Of a DNA stretch of 9,508 bases, positions 1 to 6,836 are shown piece after piece. Under the pieces are notes generated by a model, which was not told the DNA's origin, ran no database searches, and saw only the letters and a program-made list of their open reading frames with translations. Location of the stretch: assembly GCA_001028025.1 (NCBI GenBank), contig LDAQ01000066.1:1-9508 (forward strand), written 5' to 3'. The position numbers were made by a program, and so were the translations under genes. Position 1 is the stretch's first letter, and each line of letters starts with the position of its first letter. The stretch is from Faecalicatena fissicatena (GTDB lineage Bacteria; Bacillota; Clostridia; Lachnospirales; Lachnospiraceae).

Positions 1-76
1 AGTACCTCCCCGGCATCCCTCTCATTAAGCGTCCCCGTCCGCCAACGAAACCAAAGCTCGTTGCCTAAATCCCGAA

Positions 77-105
77 TTGTTTTTTGAAATAACTTGATGT
101 ATAAT
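77..105 (+). promoter_or_regulatory. Candidate sigma-A promoter of modA
   Basis: A perfect TATAAT -10 hexamer lies at 100-105, and TTGTTT at 77-82 is placed exactly 17 bp upstream as a -35 element (first three bases match consensus). Transcription would begin near 112, giving a leader of about 60 nt before modA. The -10 is convincing and the -35 is weak, which fits a promoter needing activation or one that is easily repressed. Confidence 0.6.
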
Positions 106-114
106 AATAACAAC

Positions 115-147
115 AGCATTATGTTAAATAAATTTGACATAAATGCT
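115..147. promoter_or_regulatory. Imperfect palindrome at the modA transcription start (candidate operator)
   Basis: A 20-bp inverted repeat is centred between 130 and 131, with half-sites ATGTTAAATA (121-130) and AATTTGACAT (131-140). Outer arms AGCATT (115-120) and AAATGCT (141-147) extend it, with one unpaired base. It sits just downstream of the predicted start near 112 and upstream of the ribosome binding site, where a repressor could block transcription. A ModE-type DNA-binding protein is encoded in the same gene group, so autoregulation is a natural guess. The bases are not a clear copy of the E. coli ModE box. Confidence 0.45.
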
Positions 148-170
148 AATAAGCAAAAAGGAGAAAGAAT

Positions 171-1025
171 ATGAAAAAGTTTAAAAGAGCAGGAAGTGTT
201 TTACTGGTGGCGGCGTTGATGAGTACTCTGGTATTTGGGTGTTCTTCAAACAAGGAAGAAAAAAAGGCAGATGCGAAGGAAGACACGAAAACTGAGGCAC
301 AGGACACCAAGGATGAGAAGAAAGAAGAGCCTGTAAAATTACTTGTTGCAGCGGCAGCCAGCCTGGAGTATTCTTATGAGGACGAGCTGATTCCGATGTT
401 CGAGGAGGAGAATCCGAACATCACAGTAGAAGGTACGTATGACAGTTCAGGAAAGCTGCAGACACAGATTGAGGAAGGCATTGAAGCCGACGTATTTATG
501 TCAGCGGCCATGAAACAGATGAATGCACTGGTTGATGAGGATATGGTGGACAAGGACTCTGTAGTGGAGCTTCTGGAAAATAAAATTGTCCTGATTACCT
601 CCGCAGACTCTGCGCTGGATCTGAAAGAATTTACGGATATTACGAAAGCGGAGTCCATCGCAATCGGTGATCCGGCAAGCGTTCCGGTAGGACAGTATTC
701 ACAGGAAGCACTGACATCTCTTGGAATCTGGGATGAAGTATCTGCGAAAGCAAGTCTTGGAACAAATGTAACAGAAGTATTGAACTGGGTTGCAGAGGGA
801 AGTGCCGAGGCAGGCATTGTATATGCTACTGACGCTGCAACAACAGATAAAGTGAAAGTTGTCACAGAAGCACCGGAAGGCAGCCTTGCAGAAAAAGCAA
901 TCTATCCGGTAGGTGTTGTCTCCGCTTCCACACAGAAAGAAGCAGCCCAGAAATTCGTAGATTTCCTGCAGAGCGACAAGGCAATTGCAGTATTTGAAAA
1001 ATACGGATTTATTCAGAACAAATAA
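171..1025 (+). CDS. modA: Molybdate ABC transporter substrate-binding lipoprotein ModA
   Basis: This is the extracellular binding protein that captures molybdate (or tungstate) and delivers it to the ModB permease. The 284-aa product opens with a lipoprotein signal peptide: basic MKKFKR, a hydrophobic stretch, then lipobox LVFGC with Cys24 as the predicted lipidated residue. A charged Lys/Glu/Asp linker (about 27-54) tethers the folded domain. Family hallmarks follow: AAAS with an oxyanion-ligand Ser near 64, SSGKL (92-96), QIEEGIEADVFMSA (99-112) and the C-terminal EAGIVYATDA stretch. The length is normal for Gram-positive ModA. AAGGAG at 158-163 lies 7 nt before the ATG. It is the first gene of the molybdate operon; modB starts 29 nt after its stop. 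Molybdate versus tungstate preference cannot be read from the sequence. Confidence 0.93.
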   Translation: MKKFKRAGSVLLVAALMSTLVFGCSSNKEEKKADAKEDTKTEAQDTKDEKKEEPVKLLVAAAASLEYSYEDELIPMFEEENPNITVEGTYDSSGKLQTQIEEGIEADVFMSAAMKQMNALVDEDMVDKDSVVELLENKIVLITSADSALDLKEFTDITKAESIAIGDPASVPVGQYSQEALTSLGIWDEVSAKASLGTNVTEVLNWVAEGSAEAGIVYATDAATTDKVKVVTEAPEGSLAEKAIYPVGVVSASTQKEAAQKFVDFLQSDKAIAVFEKYGFIQNK

Positions 1026-1054
1026 TCTAAGAAAATGATAGTGGAGGGACCAGG

Positions 1055-1729
1055 ATGGACTTATCACCAATACTGATATCAATGAAAACAGCAATGTCAG
1101 CGATTGTCATTACGTTTTTTGCCGGAATTGCAATTGCTTACTGGGTTGTAAATATGAAGCATGAGAAGATTAAAATGGTGTGTGACGGAATCTTGACCCT
1201 GCCGCTTGTACTTCCCCCAACAGTAGCCGGTTTTTTTCTGCTGTATCTCTTCGGGGTGAAACGGCCGATCGGTAAAATACTCCTGGATTTTTTTGGAGTA
1301 AAAATAGCATTTTCCTGGGGGGCAACCGTCCTTGCGGCGGTTGTAATCTCATTTCCGCTGATGTACCGCTCGGCACGGGGCGCTTTTGAACAGGTCGATT
1401 TTAACCTGCTCTATGCGGGAAGAACACTTGGAATGTCAGAGTGGAGTATCTTCTGGAGAATTCTGATTCCAAATGCTCTCTCAGGCATCTTATCCGGTGG
1501 AATCCTGGCCTTTGCAAGAGGGCTGGGAGAGTTCGGGGCTACAGCCATGATTGCGGGCAATATAGCCGGAAAAACGCGGACCCTGCCCCTTGCAGTCTAC
1601 TCAAATGTAGCGGCGGGGGACATGCACGGGGCCTATCAGTATGTGCTGATTCTGGTTGTGATTTCTTTCTTTGTAGTGACAGGAATGAATTATGTGACCT
1701 ATGTGTATGGAAAACATGGCCGGAGGTAA
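1055..1729 (+). CDS. modB: Molybdate ABC transporter permease ModB
   Basis: This is the integral membrane subunit forming the molybdate channel. The 224-aa protein has about five hydrophobic segments (roughly 8-32, 45-67, 87-103, 138-160 and 194-214), as expected for ModB. The EAA loop that contacts the ATPase is visible as AGRTLGMSEWSIFWRILIPN, followed by the strongly conserved GLGEFGATAMIAGNIAGKT. GGAGGG at 1043-1048 stands 6 nt before the ATG. The intact EAA loop implies it still docks an ATPase, yet no modC follows; the next confident gene is the ModE-like regulator. Its last codons carry GGAGGT (1722-1727), a strong ribosome binding site for something immediately downstream. Confidence 0.93.
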   Translation: MDLSPILISMKTAMSAIVITFFAGIAIAYWVVNMKHEKIKMVCDGILTLPLVLPPTVAGFFLLYLFGVKRPIGKILLDFFGVKIAFSWGATVLAAVVISFPLMYRSARGAFEQVDFNLLYAGRTLGMSEWSIFWRILIPNALSGILSGGILAFARGLGEFGATAMIAGNIAGKTRTLPLAVYSNVAAGDMHGAYQYVLILVVISFFVVTGMNYVTYVYGKHGRR

Positions 1730-1734
1730 GATAC

Positions 1735-1797
1735 GTGTACAGAAAAGCCAGAAACAATGAAGGAAAGAAGGTGCTGCAATGTTTCATCCGGTTATAA
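1735..1797 (+). CDS. Short ORF (20 codons) behind a strong ribosome binding site; possible modC remnant or leader peptide
   Basis: GGAGGT at 1722-1727, overlapping the modB stop, is followed after 7 nt by GTG at 1735. That start opens a 20-codon frame ending TAA at 1795-1797, which overlaps the first codons of the regulator at 1779 in another frame. The peptide is basic at its N-terminal end (VYRKARNNEGKK) and matches no family I know. It occupies the place where modC normally begins. It could be the 5' stub of a deleted modC, a peptide whose translation couples modB to the regulator, or chance. Confidence 0.25.
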   Translation: MYRKARNNEGKKVLQCFIRL

Positions 1798-2129
1798 AGC
1801 TGAAGATTTATAATGAAGACCTGGTATACGGTCCGGGGCTGATAACTTTACTGGAATATCTCAGACAGACCGGTTCAATGAAAGAAGCATGTGCCGCCAT
1901 GGGAATGTCATATAGCAAGGGCTGGAAGATTATGAACCGGGCGGAGAAAGAACTGGGATATGAGCTATTGCTGCGCAGACACGGAGGTAATAGGGGCGGA
2001 AAATGCGAACTTACCGAAAATGGCGAATCTTTAACCGCGAGGTACAGAAAAATGGAACAGCGGGTAAATGAACAGACGCAGCTGGCATTTAAAGAATACT
2101 TTCCCGAATATACGGAAAAAGGAAGATAA
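1779..2129 (+). CDS. ModE-type winged helix-turn-helix regulator, DNA-binding domain only
   Basis: The 116-aa protein corresponds to the N-terminal DNA-binding domain of ModE, the molybdate-responsive repressor/activator of mod genes and molybdoenzymes. The signature is clear: LLEYLRQTGSMKEACAAMGMSYSKGWKIMNRAEKELG forms the helix-turn-helix and dimer helix (written in pieces: TGSMKEACAAMGMSYSKGW, then KIMNRAEKELG), and RRHGGNRGGKCELTENGESL is the wing with the GGxxGG...LTxxG pattern. The molybdate-binding TOBE/MOP domains of full ModE (about 260 aa) are absent, a common form in Firmicutes, so how it would sense metal is unclear. The start at 1779 is preceded by the weak site AAGGTG (1768-1773), and translation may be coupled to the short ORF that overlaps it. 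Confidence 0.85.
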   Translation: MFHPVIKLKIYNEDLVYGPGLITLLEYLRQTGSMKEACAAMGMSYSKGWKIMNRAEKELGYELLLRRHGGNRGGKCELTENGESLTARYRKMEQRVNEQTQLAFKEYFPEYTEKGR

Positions 2130-2195
2130 ACAGAACAATAAAAATCTGTTTTGGCAGAAATAAAAGCCTGAAAAGAAGAGTTAGCCGAAAAAATG

Positions 2196-2264
2196 ATACG
2201 CATCCCTTTAAATAGACAAGTTTTATTATTTCACTTGTTTATTTAAAGGGATGCGTATTTTATT
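2196..2264 (+). terminator. Strong intrinsic terminator with 25-bp stem
   Basis: Arms 2196-2220 and 2234-2258 are complementary over 25 positions with one G-U pair, around a 13-nt AT-rich loop (2221-2233). The 3' arm runs into a T-rich tract (2258-2266). It closes the molybdate operon 67 nt after the regulator. An A-rich run just before the 5' arm means it could also stop transcription from the other strand. A 25-bp stem is long for an ordinary terminator. Confidence 0.85.
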
Positions 2265-2290
2265 TTCATAGGAAAATTCGTCCTATGAAA
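2264..2290. repeat. Second small hairpin behind the terminator
   Basis: TTTCATAGGA (2264-2273) pairs perfectly with TCCTATGAAA (2281-2290) around the 7-nt loop AAATTCG. It starts within the T tract of the preceding terminator. It is followed by TAAAAAAGCC and not by a T run, so it is not a rightward terminator on its own. The role is unknown. Confidence 0.5.
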
Positions 2291-2298
2291 TAAAAAAG

Positions 2299-2376
2299 CC
2301 TTCCCGGTGGGATGCGCACTGCGGCGTAAGCTGCAGATGCCGCGATGCGCCCGCCGCAGGCGCGGGTTCCGCAAGC
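2299..2376. repeat. GC-rich self-complementary intergenic block
   Basis: This 75-80 bp stretch is far richer in G and C than the AT-rich DNA on both sides. It contains two nested structures. GCGCACTGCGGC (2314-2325) pairs with GCCGCGATGCGC (2339-2350) at 10 of 12 positions around a 13-nt loop. Just after it, CCCGC (2350-2354) pairs with GCGGG (2362-2366). I see no coding frame. It resembles a dispersed intergenic repeat or a structured RNA segment, but I cannot name a family. Confidence 0.4.
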
Positions 2377-2547
2377 AAAACTCTATTTTATGTGTAAAAA
2401 ATGATATCCGATGAAGGGGGATGAATACGGAAAAATATATATGAAAAAGTAGTAAACAAGAACTAAATTTAGAACGATCTAATACTTTTAACTAGGCAAA
2501 TCGGTGTAACTATACAATATAGTAATAATCAGAAAATGAATAGACAA

Positions 2548-2576
2548 TTGGAATGCTAATGATAAATTATTATAAA
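2548..2576 (+). promoter_or_regulatory. Candidate promoter of the glycyl radical enzyme gene
   Basis: TTGGAA (2548-2553) and TATAAA (2571-2576) are separated by 17 bp; they match consensus at 4/6 and 5/6 positions. Transcription would start near 2583, giving a leader of about 120 nt. A second, weaker pair lies downstream: TTTTCA (2597-2602), 17 bp, TATACT (2620-2625). Either could be used, and AT-rich DNA gives such matches by chance. Confidence 0.4.
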
Positions 2577-2597
2577 AAAATAGCTAAATATCCTAAT

Positions 2598-2611
2598 TTT
2601 CATATATGAAA
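2598..2611. promoter_or_regulatory. Perfect 14-bp palindrome, candidate operator
   Basis: TTTCATATATGAAA at 2598-2611 reads the same on both strands. It lies just after the start expected from the promoter at 2548-2576 and overlaps the -35 element of the alternative promoter at 2597-2625. In either case a dimeric regulator bound here would affect expression of the glycyl radical enzyme. No regulator gene lies next to the enzyme in the window. Confidence 0.4.
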
Positions 2612-2703
2612 TTTCATTCTATACTAAGGCCATAGCTTATAGCGCAGGAAGAGTCCGGACTTTCGAATGACAAATAAGCAAAAATGAGGAGGTATTACAT
2701 AAT

Positions 2704-5346
2704 ATGGAAAAAGAAAAATCACGCGTTCTTGAAATGCTGGAAACTGGAAAAACTGTAACATGGCCGCTGGCGGTTGAGTCAGATAGTGAAGTAGCGGACT
2801 TCGTTAAAAAAGAAGTTGAAGGAAAGGCGTCTACTGACCGTACACAGAGACTATTTGATCATTTCCTGGATTCCAAGTGCCGTTTTGATGGACAGATGCC
2901 ATTATTATATACAGAAGCGTGGAAAAAATATGATGGTATGCCGTTGTATATCCGCCGAGGTCTTTCATACAAGTATATGATTGAAAATATGGATGCAACC
3001 GTAAAAGAAGATGAAGTGATTGTTGGTTCCAAGACACGTTTTACCCGTGGTGCAACAATGTATCCTCAGTTCTCCACTAAATTTATGATTGATTTCCTGA
3101 ATATGGCAGAGGACGAGGAAGCAAAACTCTTTTCTGTTAGTGGTGATGACGAAGCTCACAACATCAAAGAAGAAGGCTGGATAAAATTAGGGCAGTTGTT
3201 CTCCATACGTGAAGAAGAAGTTGAACCAATGAGAGAATGTCTGAAATACTGGAGCACACGGTCTATAGAGGATGTATCCGAGAAGGTTATGGAAGAATCC
3301 TTCCCATATTATAAAGATCTGAAGCTGGCACAGAAAGTTGGTATTTTCCCTGGTTCCGGTCTTGCATCCGGATGTGACGGACGCTGGATACCGGCATATG
3401 ACATTATCGTAGAGCGTGGTCTGGACGATGTGATAGCAGAATGTAAACGTCATCTGGAAGAAGAGCAGCCGATTAAGAAGGAAGGTACAGAGAAAATCTA
3501 CTTCTGGCAGGCTTGTATCTATACTTGTGAAGCAATCATTACATGGGCAAAACACTATGCTGAGGATGCCCGCCGCCAGGCAGAGACTGCAGATGAGCCC
3601 CGTAAGAGTGAGCTGCTTTTGATAGCAGAAGGTCTTGAGTGGAGCCCGGCAAAACCGGCCCGTACATTCAGAGAAGGATTACAGGCTGCATGGCTCGGTC
3701 ATCTGATGGTATGGAATGATTCCATCTCTCTCGGGTTGTCACCTGCACATTGGGGCAAATTATTATATCCATTATATGAGGCGGATCTTGCATCTGGACG
3801 AATCACAAAAGAAGAAGCTCTTGAGCTTTGGGAAATCATGAGGATTAAGTTTAGTTCTGAAGAATACATCACTCCATCTGCATGGGCAGCTATGGCATCG
3901 TCTAACTCCTTCCAGCATATGACAGTAGGCGGTTTGGATCCTAAGACTGGTAAATGTGTTGATAATGAATTAGAAGAAATGATCCTCGAGGCAGGTGTGA
4001 ACATTCCAACTCCACAGCCGACACTTGGTATTCTTGTGAGCTCTAAGACTTCAGACCGTCTGCTCATGAAAGCAGCGGAAACTACGAAGGCTGGATGCGG
4101 ATATCCGGCATGGTTCAATTATGATAAGCAGGTGGAACATCTTCTCTGGTGTCATGCTGAGGAGAATATTTCACTGGAGGATGCAAGAAACGTGGGTATT
4201 GCCGGATGTGTTGAGATTGGCATGCAGGGTATGGCACACGGCATCAACCATCCTGCATTTTATAATGAAGGAAAAACTTTTGAATTAGCATTAAATAATG
4301 GTGTTGATCCAAGAACCGGTGAAGTTTGTTTCACAGGCTGTAAACCAATAACATGCTATGAGGATGTCTGGGATAACTTTGTTATGATCCGTGAGCATTA
4401 CATGAGAGTTTACATGCGCTACTGGGATTTCGTTATTGGAATCTGCCGTGAGATTCATCCAAAGATTGCAGGCTCCGTACTGATGCATGACTGTGTAGCA
4501 GTTGGACGGCCGCAGGATGATAATGGCTGCCGTTACAATAAGTCTGTTACACTGCTTGATTCTGGTACAGTTAATGTTTGTAATGGACTGGCCGCTATGA
4601 AGAAGCTTATCTGGGATGAAAAGAAATACACTTTTGAAGAGTTCAAAGAAGCAATTGATAATAACTTTGGCTATAAGATAGGTGCTGTTGCAGGTAACTT
4701 CTCTATGCTTAATCAGGAAATTGATCCTGCATTGCATATGAAATATGCGATGATCCATAAGGATATCCTTGAGACACCTAAATTCGGTAATGATGACGAT
4801 TATGTAGACAATATTTTTGTGGATCTGTGGCATGACTATGACAGAGTCTGTGCATCAGAGATTACATATCTTGGATATCGTTGGCTGACAGCGGCATTAT
4901 CTATATCTGCCCATGGTCCTCATGGTCGTGTTACCGGGGCTACAGCAGATGGCCGTCTGTCAGGAGTTACGCTTTGTGACGGTATTCTTTCTGCATCACC
5001 CGGAACAGATACAAATGGACCGATAGCACTTTTGAATTCCGGAGTGAAACTTGATCCTACAGAGTACCGCAGTGTTCAGCTAAACATGAAGATTCATCCA
5101 AATGCGATCCGCGGGGACGAAGGAAGCAGAAACTTTGTAGACTTTATTAAAACATATTTTAACACTGGTGGATATCATGTTCAGTTTAATATCGTTGATT
5201 CCAATATGCTTCGTGATGCACAGAAGCATCCGGAAAACTACCGTGAACTGATGGTTCGTGTTGCCGGATTCAGCGCTTACTGGTGTGAACTTGGCAAGCC
5301 GATCCAGGATGAGGTCATTGCCCGTACTGAGTACAACCAAGTGTAA
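2704..5346 (+). CDS. Glycyl radical enzyme, arylacetate decarboxylase-like (substrate uncertain)
   Basis: This is a large, oxygen-sensitive radical enzyme of the pyruvate formate-lyase superfamily, presumably cytoplasmic. Visible landmarks are the N-terminal PFL-domain stretch DEVIVGSKTRFTRGATMYP (103-121); the thiyl-radical loop NVGIAGCVEIGMQG with Cys502 and Glu504; the barrel-end motif TGATADGR (744-751) followed by SASPGTDTNGPIALLNS; and the C-terminal glycyl radical site RVAGFSAYW with Gly855. Cys-Val-Glu is shared by the decarboxylases and by diol/choline/isethionate-type enzymes, and argues against pyruvate formate-lyase. At 880 aa it is nearer the arylacetate decarboxylases (4-hydroxyphenylacetate decarboxylase about 900) than choline or glycerol enzymes (about 790-850), and Cys502/Glu504 fall one position from Cys503/Glu505 of HpdB. 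No small HpdC-like Fe-S subunit follows, which fits indoleacetate or phenylacetate decarboxylase better, or an undescribed reaction. Family membership is near certain and the decarboxylase branch is a moderate inference. GAGGAGGT (2686-2693) sits 10 nt before the ATG. No activating enzyme is nearby. Confidence 0.93.
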   Translation: MEKEKSRVLEMLETGKTVTWPLAVESDSEVADFVKKEVEGKASTDRTQRLFDHFLDSKCRFDGQMPLLYTEAWKKYDGMPLYIRRGLSYKYMIENMDATVKEDEVIVGSKTRFTRGATMYPQFSTKFMIDFLNMAEDEEAKLFSVSGDDEAHNIKEEGWIKLGQLFSIREEEVEPMRECLKYWSTRSIEDVSEKVMEESFPYYKDLKLAQKVGIFPGSGLASGCDGRWIPAYDIIVERGLDDVIAECKRHLEEEQPIKKEGTEKIYFWQACIYTCEAIITWAKHYAEDARRQAETADEPRKSELLLIAEGLEWSPAKPARTFREGLQAAWLGHLMVWNDSISLGLSPAHWGKLLYPLYEADLASGRITKEEALELWEIMRIKFSSEEYITPSAWAAMASSNSFQHMTVGGLDPKTGKCVDNELEEMILEAGVNIPTPQPTLGILVSSKTSDRLLMKAAETTKAGCGYPAWFNYDKQVEHLLWCHAEENISLEDARNVGIAGCVEIGMQGMAHGINHPAFYNEGKTFELALNNGVDPRTGEVCFTGCKPITCYEDVWDNFVMIREHYMRVYMRYWDFVIGICREIHPKIAGSVLMHDCVAVGRPQDDNGCRYNKSVTLLDSGTVNVCNGLAAMKKLIWDEKKYTFEEFKEAIDNNFGYKIGAVAGNFSMLNQEIDPALHMKYAMIHKDILETPKFGNDDDYVDNIFVDLWHDYDRVCASEITYLGYRWLTAALSISAHGPHGRVTGATADGRLSGVTLCDGILSASPGTDTNGPIALLNSGVKLDPTEYRSVQLNMKIHPNAIRGDEGSRNFVDFIKTYFNTGGYHVQFNIVDSNMLRDAQKHPENYRELMVRVAGFSAYWCELGKPIQDEVIARTEYNQV

Positions 5347-5375
5347 ACTAAATTATAGATAAGTTGTTTTAATAT

Positions 5376-5420
5376 AATTTTAAGCTTAGAGGGGGAGTAT
5401 CTCCTCCTCTTTTTAAAATT
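5376..5420 (+). terminator. Terminator/attenuator hairpin between enzyme and transporter genes
   Basis: AGAGGGGGAG (5388-5397) pairs with CTCCTCCTCT (5401-5410), including one G-U pair, around a 3-nt loop. The outer arms AATTTTAA (5376-5383) and TTAAAATT (5413-5420) can extend it. T5408 and T5410-5414 supply a short U tract. It looks like an intrinsic terminator placed inside the gene set, so the transporter and downstream genes would be made by read-through at a lower level than the enzyme. The 3' arm is also complementary to the transporter ribosome binding site. Confidence 0.7.
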
Positions 5421-5440
5421 ATCGTTGAGGAGGAATGAAA

Positions 5441-6754
5441 ATGAGTGGAAAAAATGAAAAATTTTCTGGCTGGTCAGTCACATCTGCAGCATTTGTAATT
5501 GTTTTATTTCATATGACAATTCGTGGCTCGTTTGCAACATTAATTAATGGAATGGTTGAAGCTACAGGCTGGTCAACCGCCGCTGTATCAGCAGGAAGTT
5601 CAATCTTCATGGTCATGTACGGCCTGTTTGCATTTTTTGTGGGTACTTATATTGACAAGCTTGGCTGCCGCCTTACTTATAGCATACATGGTATTATCAT
5701 GGGAGTTGGCTTGTTCCTTTGCAGTTTCGCAAAAGAACCATGGCAGTACTGGTTATTCTATGGTGTAATCGCCGGTATCGGTTCTGGCGCGTTCTGGGCA
5801 CCTATTACTTCTATGGTACGTCAGTGGTTCATGGAGAAGTTAGGTCTTGCAATGGGGCTTACAACTGCTGCTGCTGGTGTTGCAATGAGTATTGGGCCTC
5901 TCCTGTCCATGATTTTGATGTCGACAGCATCATGGCAGGTAATGATGAGAGTATTCGGTATTGTCCTGATGATCGGTATTACAATCGCTGCACAGTTTAC
6001 TAAGAGCAAACCAGAGGCAGTTGGGCAGAAGCCGTTAGGTTATGACAACTTCATGGCGAAGATGGCAAAAACTGGTTCCGGCCAGAAAAAAGAAGAATTC
6101 TATGTTCCGTTTAAATGGGCAGTCAAACACAAAACATTCTGGATGCTTTCACTGCTATGGTTCTTTTCTAATTTTGCCGAGTTTATCGTATTTTCACATT
6201 CTATTAACTATGTAACAAAGGATCTTGGTTATGATAAACTATCTGCAACATATATTTATTGTCTCATTGGTCTGATGTTCATTATATCAGCAATCGTTGT
6301 AGGCGGTTATGTCGATAATCTTACAAAGAAACTGGGAGATCCGGTCAAGGCACGTAAGAGAGTTCTGACATTCTCTTATGTAGGATGTGCGATCATGGCA
6401 CTGTGGCTGAACTATGGTGTTAAGCTTACGGCAAATGGCGGACAAAGTCACTGGGCATTCCTGGTATATGCTATTCTTTTTGGCCTTGTATATGGAATGT
6501 ATATCCCAACAGTGGCTGGATACGTTGGGGTTATGCTTGGCCGCAAGGAGATGCCACCGGCATGGGGACTTATCTCACTGGTTGGTATGGCCGGCGGAGC
6601 AGGCCTGGGACCTTATGTTGCAGGTGCACTTCGTGATGCAACAGGAAGTTACTTTGTAGCAATCTGGATTTCTGTAATATTCTATCTTGTAGCATGTGTG
6701 TTTGTTAATATTGTGAAACAGCCGTCCAGAGAAGAAGTGTGGGGCGATAAGTAG
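5441..6754 (+). CDS. MFS transporter, monocarboxylate/oxalate-formate antiporter-like
   Basis: The product is a major facilitator superfamily membrane carrier of 437 aa with about twelve hydrophobic segments and a central cytoplasmic loop near residues 190-225. The loop between segments 2 and 3 carries the MFS signature as GTYIDKLGCR (68-77). The stretch VRQWF...GLAMGLTTAAAGVAMSIGPLL is typical of the oxalate/formate antiporter and monocarboxylate porter group, which moves small organic acids. With a radical enzyme immediately upstream, it probably imports the acid substrate or exchanges it for product. As I recall, the known indoleacetate decarboxylase locus also includes an MFS gene. I chose the ATG at 5441 because GAGGAGGA (5427-5434) lies 6-7 nt before it; the in-frame ATG at 5435 is too close to that site. 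The exact substrate is unknown. Confidence 0.9.
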   Translation: MSGKNEKFSGWSVTSAAFVIVLFHMTIRGSFATLINGMVEATGWSTAAVSAGSSIFMVMYGLFAFFVGTYIDKLGCRLTYSIHGIIMGVGLFLCSFAKEPWQYWLFYGVIAGIGSGAFWAPITSMVRQWFMEKLGLAMGLTTAAAGVAMSIGPLLSMILMSTASWQVMMRVFGIVLMIGITIAAQFTKSKPEAVGQKPLGYDNFMAKMAKTGSGQKKEEFYVPFKWAVKHKTFWMLSLLWFFSNFAEFIVFSHSINYVTKDLGYDKLSATYIYCLIGLMFIISAIVVGGYVDNLTKKLGDPVKARKRVLTFSYVGCAIMALWLNYGVKLTANGGQSHWAFLVYAILFGLVYGMYIPTVAGYVGVMLGRKEMPPAWGLISLVGMAGGAGLGPYVAGALRDATGSYFVAIWISVIFYLVACVFVNIVKQPSREEVWGDK

Positions 6755-6777
6755 ACGACAGGATACCTGGTATTTAT

Positions 6778-6813
6778 AGCAGTGGTGGGGGAAATTATTC
6801 TCTCACTGTTGCT
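6778..6813 (+). repeat. GU-rich hairpin between transporter and DUF4037 genes
   Basis: Positions 6778-6793 can pair with 6798-6813 along all 16 positions if G-U pairs are allowed (five of them), with the 4-nt loop ATTA. No T tract follows, so it is unlikely to be a full terminator. It could be an RNA processing or stability element within the operon. Confidence 0.4.
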
Positions 6814-6836
6814 TTGCCGAATGGAGAGGATAGGTG

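Larger units (their letters stand above)
2377..2703. other. AT-rich upstream region of the glycyl radical enzyme gene
   Basis: No coding frame is supported in these 327 bases. They hold a small inverted repeat TTAGA-N4-TCTAA (2469-2482), two candidate promoters (2548-2576 and 2597-2625), a 14-bp palindrome (2598-2611), a 10-bp palindrome AGTCCGGACT (2652-2661), and a perfect ribosome binding site GAGGAGGT (2686-2693). I recognise no riboswitch class. The length of the region suggests that the downstream gene is regulated. Confidence 0.6.

Noticed and set aside
1..119. Leftward open frame from ATG (complement of 117-119) running off the window start
   Set aside because: It stays open for about 40 codons, but it has no ribosome binding site, overlaps the modA promoter, and its peptide resembles nothing I know. 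A real gene end cannot be excluded without the neighbouring sequence.
374..865. Leftward 163-codon frame inside modA
   Set aside because: It is a shadow of modA: antisense, low-complexity Ser-rich product, no ribosome binding site.
2644..2665. GCAGGAAGAGTCCGGACT resembles the conserved 5' P4 segment of RNase P RNA
   Set aside because: The remaining conserved RNase P segments and the expected length of about 350 nt are absent, and an enzyme gene starts only 40 nt later.
4291..4833. Leftward 180-codon frame inside the glycyl radical enzyme gene
   Set aside because: It is antisense to a conserved catalytic region; the product is Ile/Cys-rich without domain resemblance, typical of a shadow frame.
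5373..5378. TATAAT upstream of the transporter
   Set aside because: No acceptable -35 lies 16-18 bp upstream, and the region is AT-rich; the transporter is more likely reached by read-through.
5435..5440. Upstream ATG of the transporter frame
   Set aside because: It begins directly after the ribosome binding site with no spacer; the ATG at 5441 has proper spacing.
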